15,436 bases of DNA from Polyrhizophydium stewartii (Eukaryota > Chytridiomycota > Chytridiomycetes > Rhizophydiales): the NCBI GenBank assembly GCA_027604665.1, contig JADGIZ010000346.1, forward strand, positions 1 to 15,436. The letters are read 5' to 3'. The notes under the pieces are model-generated. The model saw nothing but the letters and a program-made list of their open reading frames with translations. It had not been told where the DNA came from and ran no database searches. Of this stretch, positions 1 through 7,959 are shown one piece after another (within the stretch, counting starts at the first letter, position 1; the number at the start of each line of letters is the position of its first letter). A program made the position numbers and the translations under genes.

Positions 1-369
1 AGAGTGCATGACCATGTGCATCGTGGCGAGCACCAACGCGGATCACGTGGTGCATGGCGAGCAACAACGCGGATCACATCGTGCATGGCGAGCAACAACG
101 CGGATCACGTGGTGCATGGCGAGCAACAACGCGGATCACGTGGTGCATGGCGAGCAACAACGCGGATCACGTCGTGCATGGCGAGCAACAACGCGGATCA
201 CGTCGTGCATGGCGAGCAACAACGCGGATCACGTCGTGCATGGCGAGCAACAACGCGGATCACGTCGTGCATGGCGAGCAACAACGCGGATCACGTGGTG
301 CATGGCGAGCAACAACGCGGATCACGTCGTGCATGACAGAGTGCATGACCATGTGCATCGTGGCGAGCA
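1..369. repeat. 31-bp tandem repeat array with 32-bp flanking direct repeat
   Basis: Nine full 31-bp units run from 50 to 328 (starts at 50, 81, 112, 143, 174, 205, 236, 267, 298), with a diverged partial unit on the left. The core reads gtgcatggcgagcaacaacg followed by cggatcac and a variable end. The last base alternates: four junctions read CACGTG (44, 106, 137, 292), five read CACGTC and one CACATC. The same 32 bases occur exactly at 1-32 and 338-369, so the array sits inside a larger repeat with a period of 337 bp that may continue to the left. No unit contains a stop codon on the plus strand, so all three plus frames are open. I read these open frames as a by-product of the repeat, not as genes. 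Confidence 0.95.
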
Positions 370-416
370 TGTCACACCAGTGACAAGGCTCTCTATAATG
401 TGAATGACCAAATGGG

Positions 417-594
417 CAAACGCGGGCAGGCGCACTTTCCACCATGTTTGTCATCAAAACACTAGCAATGACCAACGACAATTCTAAGGACATCCAGGTG
501 ATATTTACAAGTCACCAAGGCATCCTTTTCTAATGCTGTTGGTCATTATTAATGATTTTGATGACAAATATGGGGGTAAGTGAACCTGTGTTTG
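417..594. repeat. Long imperfect palindrome (fold-back or MITE-like)
   Basis: The left arm (about 417-501) is matched by the reverse complement of the right arm (about 512-594), with the centre near 506. Matching blocks from outside inwards include CAAACnCnGG with CCTGTGTTTG, TTTGTCATCAAAA (449-461) with TTTTGATGACAAA (556-568), AATGACCAAC with GTTGGTCATT, and GGTGA with TCACC at the centre. Mismatches and small indels separate the blocks. The segment is AT-richer than the gene block and holds no convincing coding sequence. The shape fits a fold-back or MITE-type element, but I saw no clear target-site duplication. Function is unknown. Confidence 0.75.
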
Positions 595-849
595 TCAGCG
601 AAACATTAGAAATGACCAAAAACCCAATTGTTAAGGATGACTTGGTGACCCGTACACTTGGTCGACACCAACCACAAGCAGTTAGTTGCGGCAGTCAAGA
701 CTGCCAGTCCATCATCAGTGGTGTTGTCGGAAAACTAATCACATGCACCAGTGCATGGGGCGCGCAGGGTGAGATTGCGTCCATTTCCCCAACTCATTCC
801 TTGTCTGCCTGCTTTGTCAAGATCTTGTCGGCACACTGCAATCTGCTGT

Positions 850-1953
850 TGTCTCGACCATCATTCAAGTTTCAAATACAGGTGTCACTTTTGTTCAACC
901 CACAGACCGCTCGAGTCCTTGTTCTTGTCGACACATGTGCCGAGATCAACTTGGTATCGTGCGAAGCCGTCTCACGCCTCAGGCTCCTGCTACGTCCCGC
1001 TCACACCTCTATCCAGCCCGTCGGCCCAACGGGAAGCCGCTCTCGAAGACCGTCACCAAGGAGATCTGCCACTCAGGCTCCTTGTTCAAGGACTGCCGCT
1101 CATGGCCTCGTTTGTGCCGATACCGATCAAAAACCACGACTAGATCGTCGGATGGCTGATGCTGCTCAGTGCCGTGATCGACGCTGGTGCAGGCACGATC
1201 CGTTTCGACGATGCTGCTGTCCACGCTGGGGACTCGTCGTCGCCTCCTCTGCTGGCCGCTGCTGCGGCCGTCTGTGCTCCGACGGCCACCACGCGCGCAG
1301 TCGCCCCGCTCGCTCCCTCACCCGCAGTCGCTCCGCCCGCGGCTGCCCCGTCTGTGGCCGCCCCGTCGGCTGCCGCTCCTGTTGTGTCGTCGCCCGTTGC
1401 TCTGGAAAGTTGTCGCCGCGCTCGGGCGGCCAAGGTCGCTGCCGTCGCGGCGGACCCCGAGATGCCATCGCCTCCAGAGCCGCCTGCGCTGACCGAGGCC
1501 GAACAGCACGCAGCCTGGCACGCCTTGATCTGCATGTACACCGACGACGACCCGATCTCCTCCGCCGTGTTCCAGCGCTTTGTCGATAATGTCAAGGCGG
1601 CCGCGCCAACTGAGCCGCCCAAGGCTGGTCCAGCCGCGCTGCCCGCCAAGTATGCCGATCTCGCTGACGTCTTCAGCAAGGAACTCGCACGCAAGCTTCC
1701 GCCGCACCGTCCGTGCGATTTCGCGATCAAGGCCAAGTCGGACGCCGTGCTGCCGCACTTCAAGTCGATCCCGCTCCACCCGCGCGAGTCCGAGGCGTGC
1801 CAGAAGATGATCCAGGAGGGCCTCGACGCCGGCATCCTCGTGCTGGCCAACGGCCCTGCCGTGACACCGCTGTTCTTTGTCAAGATGAAGGGCACCGCGG
1901 AGCTGCAGTCCGTGCAGAACTTCAAGCCGCTCAACGCGCAGTACGAGACGAGG
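850..1953 (+). mobile_element. Decayed Ty3/gypsy-type retrotransposon fragment
   Basis: Plus-strand remnants appear in the order expected for a gypsy pol gene. First comes a retropepsin-like segment with an active-site region VDTCAEINLVS at 927-959. A second protease-like block follows (SFVPIPIKNHD, then IVGW, then AVIDAGAGTIRF, about 1108-1205). Next is an Ala/Pro-rich linker (about 1240-1480) and then the N-terminal part of reverse transcriptase. The protease pieces lie in different frames (frame changes near 1010-1020 and 1090-1100), and a TAG stop at 1141-1143 interrupts the second block. The usual D-T/S-G-A is D-T-C-A here. I found no gag, RNase H, integrase or LTRs. The copy is dead and truncated at both ends. 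Confidence 0.85.
1642..1953 (+). pseudogene. Truncated reverse transcriptase N-terminus (gypsy type)
   Basis: This in-frame segment contains YADLADVFSKELARKLPPHRP (in part), SIPLHPRE, QEGLDAGIL, TPLFFVKMKG and FKPLNAQYETR. They match the start of Ty3/gypsy reverse transcriptase: the DVF..L..LPPHRP entry, PLSPEE, the G-I/F..SP.. loop, FVKKKDG and the DYRxLNxxT block. The FVKKKDG Asp is lost. Similarity stops abruptly at about 1953, before the catalytic YxDD motif, so no active enzyme could be made. The reading frame runs on to 2055 in unrelated sequence. Confidence 0.85.
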
Positions 1954-2625
1954 GTCAGTATTCACCTGGTACGCATAAAGAATAAATCAACTTTGCTGCT
2001 TCCGGACAAATGGCAGCCTCCGTCACATCGGCCAGTAAAAGTAGAATTCAGGTAAACTAAACGCCAGAGCCCGCAAACGCCGCAGGATGCGGCAGAACAG
2101 CTGCGCAAAGGACTGCAGCGTCTTCAAACATTTGGACACGTAAGAGCAGCGCCGGCCGGGATGTGGAAGATATATCTGTATGAGATTGTTGGAGACACAG
2201 TGAGCGGAGGCTCTCCTTTCAAGCAATTCCGGGAAGGCAGATGAGGTGACGCGGCATTGTCTTATCAGGAAATCGCTGAGACGAGCGGCGTAGCATAGAG
2301 GCGAGAAGGAGAACGAGCGACCAGGTATTTTGAATGAGTAAGGCCCGAGACCCCAATAGTTTGGCGATGCCGAGGCTATCTCAGCTCTTGGTGATGCCGA
2401 GGCGAGAGATGGCGTGATGGAACGGTATGGGTGGTGTGTCTTGCACATGAGAATCGATCCGATAGCATGGATCCGGCGTCGACTGCGATTGCCGACGCGA
2501 TTGTGCGATGGGGACGCAATCGAGCAGTGCGACAGCAAGCCTGCTCAACACTAACTAAAAACGAGACTATACTGATACTTGAATTCATTTGCAAATTGGA
2601 GTATGCGGACCAGCCTTTGTTTCGA
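1954..2625. other. Gene-free spacer between retroelement and transporter
   Basis: About 670 nt, AT-richer than its surroundings, with no recognisable gene. A 171-codon minus-strand open frame (2538-2023) matches no family I know. It has no domain-like pattern and no matching splice or start context. A 14-bp near-repeat (ggcgatgccgaggc at 2363 and ggtgatgccgaggc at about 2390) and a plus-strand AATAAA at 1981 are the only small features. The stretch probably includes the 3' flank of the transporter and debris beyond the retroelement break. Confidence 0.5.
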
Positions 2626-2631
2626 TTTATT
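2626..2631 (-). terminator. AATAAA poly(A) signal overlapping the transporter stop codon
   Basis: Minus-strand AATAAA in which TAA (2629-2627) is the transporter's stop codon. The position implies a very short 3' UTR if this hexamer is used. Confidence 0.5.
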
Positions 2632-4246
2632 TTTGCGACCTCGCAGTTCCATGACCATGCCCATGTGTTTTTAAGCGGTGGTATGCTGCGATGCCGGAAA
2701 TTGTGATAAAAAGACCTAGTGTCGCCACTGGGGTGATTCGATCTCCAAATATGATGACCGATAGTGTTATAATAACGACCTCCTTTGACATGCCCTGCAA
2801 ACGGCGGCTGTAAGCATCCTGAATCGCTTTTCGGATGACCACTGGGAAGCATACCACAACAGAGAGCGTGACAACCGAGGTGTTGCGTATCAGATAGTAT
2901 TCAGCCAGCGTCACTAAAAGCGTCGATGATTCCAGCTGTCAGCCGACTCCAAAGTCGTCATTGAGAAGCCATTCACGCTTAACTGCAAAAGGCAAGGATA
3001 GCTCCTGCGCCGACAACTCCAAAAGTCTGGATGCCAGTCGACCATGAGCTGAAAAAACTTGACTCGGTCAATCCAGTTGGCCCAAAGAACTCGATCCCGA
3101 GTGACATGAGCCCAAGCATCGCCGCTCCAACTGGCGTCAGGTTCTTCAGAGTCGCAACGGGGTTGTCCATTCCGAGTTGGGTCGACTGAAGCAGAATCTG
3201 CGTCAGAGACCACCGCAGGCCCGACATCACCGAGGCGCCGAGGATAAGCAAAAAGCCCCAGAGCGAGAATCGGATCTCGCCGGCGACTGTGAAGATCACT
3301 CCAGAGCAGATCACAAGAATGACTGAGATGAGCGACCAGCGCGGACGCTCCAGGCCGAATAGAAAGGCGAAGATGAGCACCCAGACGGGCGTGCTCGACT
3401 TGATCATTGTGTAGAAGCTGAGGCTGATGTAGTGCAGCGAGGCGTTGCTCATCGAAATGTCTGCAAGGTTGCATGTGGCCCTCCGTGTCAGCACGACGGT
3501 GTGCGGCTGGTCCGTCGCCGCACTCACCGAGCGCCGTGCAGATGGCGGTCGGGACCACGCGTGTCAGATAGCTGGAGACGGTGGCTTGGGTTTTGGGCTT
3601 AAACGAAGCCGGGAACATGCTCATGAGCGCCGACGAGAGCGCAAACTGGCAGAGCGAGTGGATCGACACAATCATGAGCGGAAAGTTGAAGTTGAACAGG
3701 TCTTTTCCGAGCAGGTTCTTGTTATACAGCGACAGAGCCGTGGAGAAAAAGAACCTGCCGATAAGAGCAAGCACCGGTCAGCATGCTGCCGGCGCACAGC
3801 AAGCCAGGCGGCCTTGAAGGCGCCGATGCCGCGAGTCCCCACCATAACGCAGCATATGTCCCGTTGAGTAGAAGATTGGCCGTCGGCGAGCGACTTGGGC
3901 CGTCCCGTGGGTCGCTGCTGTCCTCGACCTCGCCGGCTTCTACAAAGTTGAGCGCATGCGGGCCAGTGCGGCCACCGGAGCCGGCGGTGCCCTTGTCGTT
4001 GTCGTTGTCGTCGTCGTCGCCGTCGTCGTCGTCCGCCATGAGCAGCGACTCGCCGTCCCTGCCCCCCGTCCGACCAAGGCCGAGCGCTCGTGCCAGAGCG
4101 CGCCCGGCCCCGGGGTCCATGCCGCCGATGCTGCCAGAGGCTGCCGCGCTGTCCGCCACGCTGAACGGACGCTGCGGCAGCACGGCGCTGGGCACCCGCC
4201 CGCCGGTGTCGTCGGCATCGGCGTCCCTTGGCACTTGGGCGTACAT
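2627..4246 (-). CDS. TPT/SLC35C2-like nucleotide-sugar (drug/metabolite) transporter
   Basis: Multi-pass transporter of the triose-phosphate/nucleotide-sugar translocator superfamily, closest by eye to SLC35C2 and yeast Ymd8, which act in Golgi or ER membranes. Exons: 4246-3843, 3754-3528, 3460-2984, 2913-2855, 2794-2627. These give 444 aa with all phases matching. Splicing restores LWFFFSTALSLYNK, TALDISMSNASL, LSFYTMIKSSTPVWVL, FCMTLAEYYLIRNTSVVTLSVV and GMSKEVVIITLSVIIFGD, the conserved family blocks. The first 120 or so residues are a non-conserved cytosolic tail with an Asp-rich run (DDDDGDDDDNDND). Three of four introns carry a GCTGAC branch site. The start is the first in-frame ATG, 102 nt after the RING gene's stop. 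The stop codon overlaps AATAAA. The substrate cannot be read from sequence. Confidence 0.92.
3991..4037 (-). repeat. GAC-rich triplet repeat coding an acidic run
   Basis: On the plus strand this reads as interrupted GTC/GTT/GCC triplets. On the coding minus strand it gives the Asp/Asn run in the transporter's N-terminal tail. It looks like a decayed trinucleotide microsatellite kept in frame. Confidence 0.7.
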
Positions 4247-4348
4247 GGCGCTGTGTCGGGACGAGGAAACCCGCCGGACACGGTGAAGCCGGGCTGGGAG
4301 GCGCCATACAGACAGCCGACGGTCGCCGGATCTCGGCCAGAGTTGGGT

Positions 4349-5169
4349 TCATTGCGTGCTGACTGATTCAGCGGTCTCAAGGAGGCGATCATCGGGCTGG
4401 GCGTCTCGCTCTTTGCGCTGTCGAGCCTTATCTCGTCAGAAGCCTTGAGGATCTGATGATGGAACCACGCCTTGCTCACCTTGCGAGCGGGGCTCTTGGA
4501 GCGCTGGCGCACCATAGCCTCGCCATAAACAGCACCAATCGCGTTTGATCCCATATGCGCTCGAGCAAGCCCATATACCGCCAGATCCTGTCTTTTTGAC
4601 CGTCAGCAACACATCTGGCTTCTCGTGAGAGCAACTGGCAGACGGCGACGCACTTCTTGATCGATTCCACCAGGTCAGGGTAAGCAAGTCTGACGATCTG
4701 GTCAAAGCGAATGTCTTGGCGAAGAGAGCGTTTTGACACGCACTTGGCGCGGCAGGTCGGGCATTCTTTTCTCCTGGGTCCCCAGAGGTCAGCTTGGACA
4801 CCGCATTTGATGACGCTGTTCTACTGTGCCGTGCGGGCCAACCCACCCGAGCCGCAACGAGTTTGAGATACAGTCTCGGCAAAAGCGGTGGAGACACTAG
4901 AAATTCGCGGTGAGTGGTTGGATGGAGCCGCCACATAAACTCTCTGCAAGCGCCGCACCTCGACCACCAGAGTCGTGTTGTTGATGATGCCCAGGCATAC
5001 AGCACACTTGAATTCAGCATTCAAATCCTCCACTGGGCTGAGCAGCTGCTTAGATCGAGCTTGTTATGTCGCGGCTCGCCGATAAGACTCACACGCGGAT
5101 TTGTGTCGTCGCGGGCAGCTGCTCGACAGGCCGCCTTTGAGACTCAAACGGCTTCAGATCTACACCCAT
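4349..5169 (-). CDS. Short RING1/RNF2-like RING-finger E3 ubiquitin ligase
   Basis: No single open frame shows this gene. It assembles from six exons: 5169-5093, 5037-4959, 4896-4847, 4773-4671, 4587-4480, 4417-4349 (161 aa, all phases consistent). The RING is C3HC4: C37-x2-C40, C53-x-H55-x2-C58-x2-C61, C73-x2-C76. The ECLHRFCRDC and KECPTCRAKCVSKRSLR blocks are the signature of the RING1/RNF2 (Polycomb PRC1) subfamily, and the segment before the RING (PFESQRRPVE..) also resembles it. After the RING come FDQIVRLAYPDL and a short basic tail (MVRQRSKSPARKRKER). There is no RAWUL domain. The catalysed step would be ubiquitin transfer; histone H2A is the family substrate, which is an inference here. 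The exon 4/5 border (GTGGAA donor) and the last intron are the least certain. The ATG at 5169 is the only in-frame one next to the conserved N-terminus. Confidence 0.87.
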
Positions 5170-5597
5170 CCGCAACAGCCGTGTCACCCCCCCCCCGTTG
5201 GCGGCGTCAGTCGAGCCTTCCGCATGTGGTCGCTCGAGCTTCCGTCCGAGTGACAAGTCTATGGCTCCCGGAGCTCTCCTGCAGCGTACCCCATGGCCCG
5301 CTTGAGCCGGTCTTGACAACGTCGGTCATCAGTCGCCTTGGTTGTTGGTTGAGGGGGGTAAGATCGCCGGAAAACAACCATTCGCATCGGGCTCTGGCGG
5401 CAGTCAGCGCGGGTAGCTTGATATCAGAATTCACATCCGGAGAGATCACTGCGGGCCGAGCCGCGCAGCTGAGCGCCGCGATATGGGGGGAGGGTCCGCT
5501 CGCCCGCGTTCTGTCGGTCGTGAGGCGCTGAAGTCGCCAATGAAAACCAAAAACCACCGAGTTGCCCCCCGCCGCAGCAGAACCGAGGTCCTGGGCC
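5170..5597. promoter_or_regulatory. Divergent promoter region, RING gene and U1-70K
   Basis: 428 nt between the start codons of two genes pointing apart. It must hold both promoters and 5' UTRs. It includes an 11-base C run near 5187-5197 and no clear TATA box. Open frames crossing it are not supported by any homology. Confidence 0.55.
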
Positions 5598-7154
5598 ATG
5601 ACCTCGTTCCTGCCCCCAGGCCTCCTGCGCCTGTTTGCGCCGCGCCCGCCGCTGCCGTACCTGCAGCCCGCGCTCGACCCCGACAAGAAGGCGCAGCCCA
5701 AGTACACAAGTCTGAGCTCGTTCCTGCCGCTGTGCGCCGGACACGATCCCGACTACGTGCCCTCGGAGACGCTCGACCAGCGAAAGAAGCGGCTGGTGCG
5801 CACTCTCGCGACGGCCCCACCCTCCGCTGGCGCCTGCGCGCGTGCGGCGGGCAACATAAGCCTGCGCTGCCTTGTTCCACCGCAGAGAGGCGTGCAGACG
5901 CCGTATGCGCATGCAACCCCCCCCCTGCGCGGTGTCTCGACGCCGAGATCTTGCTTCTCTGTCCAGGCTGACCCGTGCTCGACGCTCCACGGCTGCTCTC
6001 TGACCGCTGCCCGGCATGCCCACCGCGCTCGGCGACCCTGCGCCATCACCTTGTCTGGCGGGCCCTTTGACGGTCATGAACTGCGCCACCACAGGCGGCC
6101 GAGAAAGCCGACCGCAACGCAAAGGCACTTGCTGATGCAATTGAGTCTTGGGACCCACACAAAGACCCAAATACCACCGCGGAGCCCTACAAGACCCTCT
6201 TTGTCTGCGGGCTTGTACGCCTGTCGCTGGAATATCGCGCTGTTTCTACCTCGACCCGAGCGTGTGCTGACTGCCGCATCCTGCCAACTGTGCCGACGGG
6301 CAAATCGCCACTTTCTGGCTTGCTATCTTGGTCCTGCTCAGTCATACGAAACTTCCGAGAAGCGACTCAAGCGCGAGTTTGAGGAGTACGGCAAGGTTGT
6401 GTCTGTGAGTTGGATGTGACGTGCATCGCGCTGCACCGCAACGTGTGAGCTGAGCTCCTGCTGCGCGAGCCAGGTGCGGATCGTGCGCGACGTCAAGACC
6501 TCCAAGTCGCGCGGATACGCCTTTGTCGAGTTCTCGCGGGAGGATGACATGAAGTCCGCCGCCAGGCAGGCGAGCGGCCTCAGGATCGATGGCAGGGTGA
6601 TTCTTTGTGACGTGGAGCGCGGCCGCACTGTCCAGGACTGGAAGCCGCGGCGGCTGGGCGGCGGCCTTGGCAAGGCGCGCAGCGGCGCCAAGCCACCGCC
6701 CGAGCCGCCAAGCAACGGAGCCTCGCGCTTTGGTGGCCGAGGCCCGCCCGGTCGCGACTACGGCGGCGGATACCGCGATCGCGATGGAGGCCGCGATGGT
6801 CCTCGCGACGGCGGCCGCGGAGGTTATGGCGGGCCGGGATCTCGCTTCGATGATCGCCGACCGGGGCCTGGCAGACCAGGCGACGATCGCTTTGGCTCCG
6901 GCCCGAGCGCCAGCGACGATCGGCGTGGTGCGGCCGACCGATACGGCGAGCGCGACCGATACGGCGACCGCGATCGCATTGGCGATCGCGACCGCGACCG
7001 CGACCGCGACAGGGACCGCGATCGCGACAGAGATCGCGACCGCGACCGCGAGCGTGACAGGGATCGTGATCGTGACCGCGACCGCCGCCGCTCGCGCAGC
7101 CCCCGTCGCCGTGAAGACCACCGCGATGACTACCGCGGCAGCCGGCGATACTGA
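5598..7154 (+). CDS. U1 small nuclear ribonucleoprotein 70 kDa protein (U1-70K)
   Basis: Core protein of the U1 snRNP. It binds U1 snRNA stem-loop 1 through an RRM and helps recognise 5' splice sites in the nucleus. Exons: 5598-5795, 6095-6214, 6342-6404, 6474-7154 (353 aa). The N-terminus MTSFLPPGLLRLFAPRPPLPY is the U1-70K signature, and ESWDPHKDPN (about residue 85) matches the conserved helix before the RRM. RNP2 is LFVCGL (101-106) and RNP1 is RGYAFVEF (140-147). DVERGRTVQDWKPRRLGGGL, which follows the RRM, is diagnostic. The tail is Gly/Arg-rich and then a long Arg-Asp repeat ending in RRRSRSPRRR. Introns are 299, 127 and 69 nt. The start is the ATG that opens the conserved N-terminus. 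It converges on BolA with 57 nt between stop codons. Confidence 0.96.
6950..7090 (+). repeat. GACCGC/GATCGC hexanucleotide repeat coding Arg-Asp dipeptides
   Basis: Imperfect hexamer repeats (cgcgac, cgcgat, with gacagg variants) give the alternating Arg-Asp run of the U1-70K tail. Synonymous variation between units suggests the protein repeat is maintained by selection and not simply by recent slippage. Confidence 0.85.
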
Positions 7155-7210
7155 AAGCCGTGCGTTTGCAGGATCCTTGTCTCTGCTTGCGTGCACATGC
7201 ATGCCACAAC

Positions 7211-7214
7211 TTTA

Positions 7215-7216
<2 letters not shown>
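7211..7216 (-). terminator. AATAAA poly(A) signal overlapping the BolA stop codon
   Basis: Minus-strand AATAAA formed by the last Gln codon CAA, the TAA stop (7214-7212) and the next base. It lies inside the 57-nt gap to the convergent U1-70K gene, so the 3' UTR must be very short or overlap the neighbour. Confidence 0.5.
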
Positions 7217-7280
<64 letters not shown>

Positions 7281-7801
7281 GGCGTACTCATCAGAAGTCT
7301 TTGTCGTGAGGGCCAGAGCATGCACGCCTTCACCGAGCTCCTTTTCGAGGATTTGGTAAACCTGGCGGTGCCGCTGCACGAGCGGCTTGGCCATGAAAGC
7401 GTCCGAAACCACCACGACTCTGAATCAGAATGGCAGCAGCGTCAGCCCAGCCAGTGATGGTGCACTGCGCTATGGGACGCACCGAAAATGCGTCTCTGAC
7501 GAAGCAAGGCCCTTCATCGCTGCGTGGCCCTTGTGCTTGGAGCTGTCGTCGACAATCTCCAGGACGGTTGGGCTGAGGGCGGCCGTAAGCTGCAGGAGAG
7601 TTCGTGCAACCGACGTAAGCCCACCACCGCACGCCTGAGGCGCCCCGGCAGCAGCGGAGCGAACGGCGTGCGCACCTTGGACCTGATGGCCTCGGAAACA
7701 GGGCCGGGTTTCTGCATGAAGCTGTTGAGGAATGTGCTCGACGGGCGGCGCTGGGTGAGGTGCACTTGGGCTGCGCGCACAACGCTGCGGACAGAGGGCA
7801 T
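7212..7801 (-). CDS. Mitochondrial BolA1-like protein with C-terminal polyglutamine
   Basis: BolA proteins partner with monothiol glutaredoxins in [2Fe-2S] handling; the BolA1/Bol1 branch works in mitochondria on Fe-S cluster assembly. Exons: 7801-7676, 7589-7483, 7419-7212 (146 aa). Residues 1-28 (MPSVRSVVRAAQVHLTQRRP and on) are Arg/Ser-rich with no acidic residues, a good mitochondrial targeting sequence. The BolA domain follows: GPVSEAIRSKLTAALSPTVLEI, the KHKGHAAM segment, SETHFRVVVVSDAF, PLVQRHRQVY, VHALALTTKT. SETHF, RHR and HAL mark the BolA1 type rather than BolA3. After EYAK the protein ends in 21 Gln (20 CAG, 1 CAA). The start is the ATG at 7801; a second ATG at 7717 would remove the presequence. 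It is divergent from the coiled-coil gene. Confidence 0.93.
7215..7277 (-). repeat. (CAG)20 CAA microsatellite at the 3' end of BolA
   Basis: On the plus strand this is TTG followed by 20 uninterrupted CTG triplets. On the coding strand it is in frame and forms the last 21 codons of the BolA gene. Such a pure triplet tract is expected to vary in length between strains. Confidence 0.97.
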
Positions 7802-7959
7802 CTGCAGGTCCGCAGGGCGTGTGGGTGTCAGCAGCGGGCGTGCGGGGTCAGCGCGGTCCGTGCGCTCCCCACCCGTTGTCGCTCTTTGGAGCCGAGTCGG
7901 ATCGCGGGCGGGATCTCAGGCAAACACCAGGCGGGCGGCGGCAACCGAACCTGACCCAA
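7802..7959. promoter_or_regulatory. Divergent promoter region, BolA and coiled-coil gene
   Basis: 158 nt separate the two start codons, so both genes must share this compact GC-rich promoter. No TATA box is evident. If the upstream BolA ATG is right, both 5' UTRs are short. Confidence 0.5.

Noticed and set aside
1..369. CRISPR-like array
   Set aside because: Units follow each other directly with no unique spacers, and the window is eukaryotic.
4..403. Three overlapping plus-strand open frames over the tandem array
   Set aside because: They arise because a 31-bp stop-free unit cycles through all frames; they are the same peptide repeat phase-shifted, with no homology.
1140..1934. 264-codon minus-strand open frame
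   Set aside because: Antisense to the Ala/Pro-rich linker and reverse transcriptase remnant of the retroelement; high GC produces long shadows.
2023..2538. 171-codon minus-strand open frame
   Set aside because: No recognisable domain or conserved pattern; left as non-coding spacer, though it cannot be fully excluded without transcripts.
1954..2625. tRNA or small RNA gene in the spacer
   Set aside because: I looked for cloverleaf-like A and B box motifs and saw none that held together.
5562..6419. U1-70K as a single 285-codon open frame
   Set aside because: This frame is right only at both ends. The conserved segment ESWDPHKDPN with RNP2 lies in another frame and needs the 5795/6095 and 6214/6342 splices.
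7215..7277. CTG repeat as poly-Leu coding on the plus strand
   Set aside because: The minus-strand reading is continuous with a complete BolA gene, while the plus frame has no supporting gene.
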